A stretch of DNA of 64,000 bases, taken from assembly GCA_045648445.1 (NCBI GenBank), contig JAZRNY010000022.1, positions 62,001-126,000 of the forward strand, written 5' to 3'. Below, in pieces: positions 61,962 to 64,000 of the stretch; the stretch's first letter is position 1, and each line of letters begins with the position of its first letter. A program made the translations under genes and the position numbers. The DNA comes from SIG607 sp045648445 (lineage in GTDB: Bacteria; Bacillota; Clostridia; Oscillospirales; Acutalibacteraceae). Under the pieces are notes generated by a model. It was not told the origin of the DNA. It saw only the letters and a list, made by a program, of their open reading frames with translations, and searched no databases.

Positions 61962-63225
61962 ACTTATCGGCAAAGGATATGACGATTATTGGAATTGTCA
62001 AAAACGTTACCGAGTTTTAAAGGGCGGTAAGGGCAGTAAAAAATCCAGTGTGACCGCCCTAAATTTTATTTACCGACTTATGAAATACGATAAAAGCAAT
62101 CTGCTTGTTATAAGGGCGGTAATGAACACCCACAGAAATTCTACCTTTGCGGCTCTTACCTGGGCGCAAAATAAGTTAGGTGTCAGCGAACTTTGGAATA
62201 ACAGCGTTTCTAATATGGAAATGACCTATTTGCCTACCGGTCAAAAAATTTTGTTTCGCGGTATGGATGACGTTTTAAAACTTGCGGGTATTCAAACTTC
62301 AATAGGCACCTTTAATTTTGTATGGATAGAGGAAGCCTTTGAAATCGGCAGTGAATCGGATTTTGAAAAACTTGACCTTACCGTTCCGCGCGGAGAGGTA
62401 AGCGAGGGGCATTTTAAACAGACCACCATAACCTTTAACCCTTGGAGCAGTCAGCATTGGCTTAAAAAAAGATTTTTTGACACTCCTGACAACCAGACTG
62501 CTACATTTTCTACCAACTATTTAATAAATGAATTTTTGGACGCAACCGACCGACGCGTTTTCGAGCGTATGAAAAAAACCAACGCGCGTAAATATGCTGT
62601 TGCAGGTCTTGGCGAATGGGGAATTGCAGAGGGTCTTGTTTATGAAAATTGGGAAGTTGAAAAAAGAGATATTAACGGTCTTTTAAATAACGGTTACAGG
62701 GCTTTTTTTGGGCTTGACTACGGTTACGTTAATGACCCTACCGCATTTGTTGCCTTTTTGGTAAACGTAAAGTTAAGGGAAATACATATTTTTGATGAGT
62801 TTTACAATAAGCGTATGTTAAACAGCGATATTGCAAACGAAATAAAAAAGCGCGGATATGCAAAAGAGAGAATACGCGCAGATTGCGCCGAGCCTAAATC
62901 CAACGAAGATTTAAGAAGAATGGGTATTCACCGAATAACTTCGTCGGCAAAGGGGCGGGATAGTATTTTAAACGGTATTGCGAGAATTTGCGAATATAAA
63001 ATTACCGTTGAACCACACTGCATTGCCGCAATAAAAGAACTTTCAACCTATTGTTACTCTGATAAATGTAACGAACGCGGTTTAAGAATGCCCGATGATA
63101 AAGATAATCATTTAATGGACGCTTTACGTTATGCGTTTGAAGACGTTAAATATCTTGAAAACCAAAAGGAAGATACCTTTGGTTTTAAGGGCAGAGAATT
63201 ACTGTTTGGGAGATGGACACAATAA
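61939..63225 (+). CDS. Phage terminase large subunit (PBSX-type)
   Basis: 428 residues of the TerL ATPase-nuclease. ATPase motifs are KGGKGSKKSS (deviant Walker A) and FNFVWIEEAFE (Walker B). Nuclease acidic residues: FFGLDYGYVNDPTAF, RADCAEPKSNEDLRRMG and DNHLMDALRYAF. Family is the phage_term_2/PBSX type. Upstream region 61567-61697 has GTTATGAACC/GTTATGAACA/GTTATGCACC repeats. No integrase is visible on this side. Confidence 0.93.
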   Translation: MSQIKIAELIGKGYDDYWNCQKRYRVLKGGKGSKKSSVTALNFIYRLMKYDKSNLLVIRAVMNTHRNSTFAALTWAQNKLGVSELWNNSVSNMEMTYLPTGQKILFRGMDDVLKLAGIQTSIGTFNFVWIEEAFEIGSESDFEKLDLTVPRGEVSEGHFKQTTITFNPWSSQHWLKKRFFDTPDNQTATFSTNYLINEFLDATDRRVFERMKKTNARKYAVAGLGEWGIAEGLVYENWEVEKRDINGLLNNGYRAFFGLDYGYVNDPTAFVAFLVNVKLREIHIFDEFYNKRMLNSDIANEIKKRGYAKERIRADCAEPKSNEDLRRMGIHRITSSAKGRDSILNGIARICEYKITVEPHCIAAIKELSTYCYSDKCNERGLRMPDDKDNHLMDALRYAFEDVKYLENQKEDTFGFKGRELLFGRWTQ

Positions 63226-63410
63226 AGATTTTATTAATTATTTTATTTGATATTTGTGCCTTTTTAATGGGACTTTTTTTAGGAAGGACCGTTAAAAGAA
63301 AAAGGCAGGAATATAAAAGGAGAAGGAAAGCGGTAGTTAAAAATAATGATTTGCTGTCACTTCTCTATTATACACCAAGCGAACCGACAGGCAGACTGTC
63401 GAGAAAATAA
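63213..63410 (+). CDS. Small single-TM protein of the packaging block
   Basis: 65 residues, one hydrophobic helix (IKILLIILFDICAFLMGLFL) followed by a very basic stretch RTVKRKRQEYKRRRKA. Overlaps TerL by 13 bases. Not recognised. The position and overlap support a real phage-type gene. Confidence 0.65.
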   Translation: MDTIKILLIILFDICAFLMGLFLGRTVKRKRQEYKRRRKAVVKNNDLLSLLYYTPSEPTGRLSRK

Positions 63411-63423
63411 AAGGAGAATGACT

Positions 63424-64000
63424 ATGGAAAACAACACCGAAATCATACCAGATAAGGAAGATAGGGAAACCATACCCGAAAACGACAGGGTCATACCTAT
63501 TAAATTCAACAAGGAAATACGCAATTTAACTTTAGAGGAAGCCACTCTGCTTTCACAAAAAGGATTAAAATACGATACCATTGAAAAACAGTGGTCACGC
63601 CTTTTAACCATGGCAAAAGAAGACGGCTTTTCGGCGCAGGAATTCCTTGACGCACTGGAGAAAGGGAGAACAAGCAAAAGATTAGAAGAACTCACAAAGG
63701 AGTGCGGAGGAAACGGCGAAATTGCCCAAAGAATAATCGACCTTGAAAAAGGCAAAAAACATTCTTTAAAGGGCTATGAAGAATTAAAGGAGTATTTTCC
63801 CGATTTGGCAGAAGAAGATTTACCTTTCGAAGTTACCGACAGGGCAAGGCAGTTAGGAAGTAATATACTTGACGAATATTTACGCTTTAAAGCCAAAGAG
63901 GTAATTAGTTTGCAAAAAAATGAAAAGCAGAAAGCGGAAAATCTTAAAAGTTCTGTCGGTTCGCAAAAGCCAGGCGGTATATACCGCACCCCCGAAAACG
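63424..64000 (+). CDS. Uncharacterised phage-type protein, 3' end outside window
   Basis: Open frame of 192 codons to the window end from ATG 63424, preceded by AAGGAGAATGACT. Charged and helical: MENNTEIIPDKEDRETIPEN at the start, later SLKGYEELKEYFPDLAEEDL and YLRFKAKEVISLQ. No motif recognised; scaffolding or head-completion proteins near TerL have similar composition. Starts 13 bases after the small TM gene. Confidence 0.7.
   Translation, partial: MENNTEIIPDKEDRETIPENDRVIPIKFNKEIRNLTLEEATLLSQKGLKYDTIEKQWSRLLTMAKEDGFSAQEFLDALEKGRTSKRLEELTKECGGNGEIAQRIIDLEKGKKHSLKGYEELKEYFPDLAEEDLPFEVTDRARQLGSNILDEYLRFKAKEVISLQKNEKQKAENLKSSVGSQKPGGIYRTPEN

Overview
This window is about 64 kb of a low-GC, spore-forming Bacillota chromosome, most likely class Clostridia. 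The support is: spore genes (spoIIID, a spoVB/murJ-type flippase, spoVAE, a SpoIIQ-like M23 protein), the gene order dnaA-dnaN-yaaA-recF-remB-gyrB-gyrA, strong AGGAGG-type ribosome binding sites, sigma-A promoters, and two perfect 16-bp parS sites. Genus-level placement is not possible from the sequence alone. The window surrounds the replication origin: housekeeping genes left of about 13 kb run mostly leftward and those from 34 kb onward mostly rightward. Coordinates of short sites were counted by eye and may be off by one base.

Layout. 1-8 kb: a leftward set of lipoprotein, response regulator, histidine kinase, DUF1385 membrane protein, prmC, recA, recX and partial rimO. 8-13 kb: a Gld-type ABC exporter set (ATPase, permease, GldG-like, DUF4340). 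13.2-13.7 kb: tRNA-Met and tRNA-Glu, a duplicated tRNA-Glu 3' end and an array of mini-hairpins. 13.8-19.4 kb: rsmI, an LCP protein, two lipoproteins, three small conserved genes and a phosphodiesterase. 19.4-23 kb: a restriction-modification island with a DpnII-type endonuclease, an Mrr-like nuclease and two methyltransferases. 23-34 kb: an accessory origin-proximal zone with a truncated PIG-L gene, a zinc alcohol dehydrogenase, a transglutaminase lipoprotein, two paralogous SLOG/XRE divergent modules (one SLOG gene frameshifted), a four-helix-bundle gene pair, a second hairpin array, tRNA-Arg, spoIIID, pckA, a TPR protein and a YpsA-like SLOG protein. 34.3-44 kb: the dnaA-to-gyrA core plus a CPBP protease. 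44-45 kb: two parS sites, then a RAYT transposase carrying REP-like palindromes around and inside its gene. 45-60.6 kb: tadA, a QueG-like protein, spoVB, a very large secreted protein, rarA, spoVAE, an AI-2E-type permease, relQ, a third hairpin array, parA-parB, an aconitase X pair and ksgA. 60.8-64 kb: the spoIIQ-like gene with a sigma-F-like promoter, then the start of a phage-type DNA-packaging block that runs off the window.

Functional picture. Replication initiation, clamp, gyrase, recombination and segregation (ParAB plus parS) are all present, so this is the origin macrodomain. Accessory DNA is concentrated between 13 and 34 kb and at the right end. The least explained content is non-coding: modular arrays of perfect mini-hairpins joined by constant 9-11 nt spacers (13.6, 28.4, 51.75 and 55.45 kb), and the REP-like units tied to the RAYT gene. 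The strongest protein-level candidates for something little described are the duplicated SLOG/XRE modules and the four-gene restriction island.
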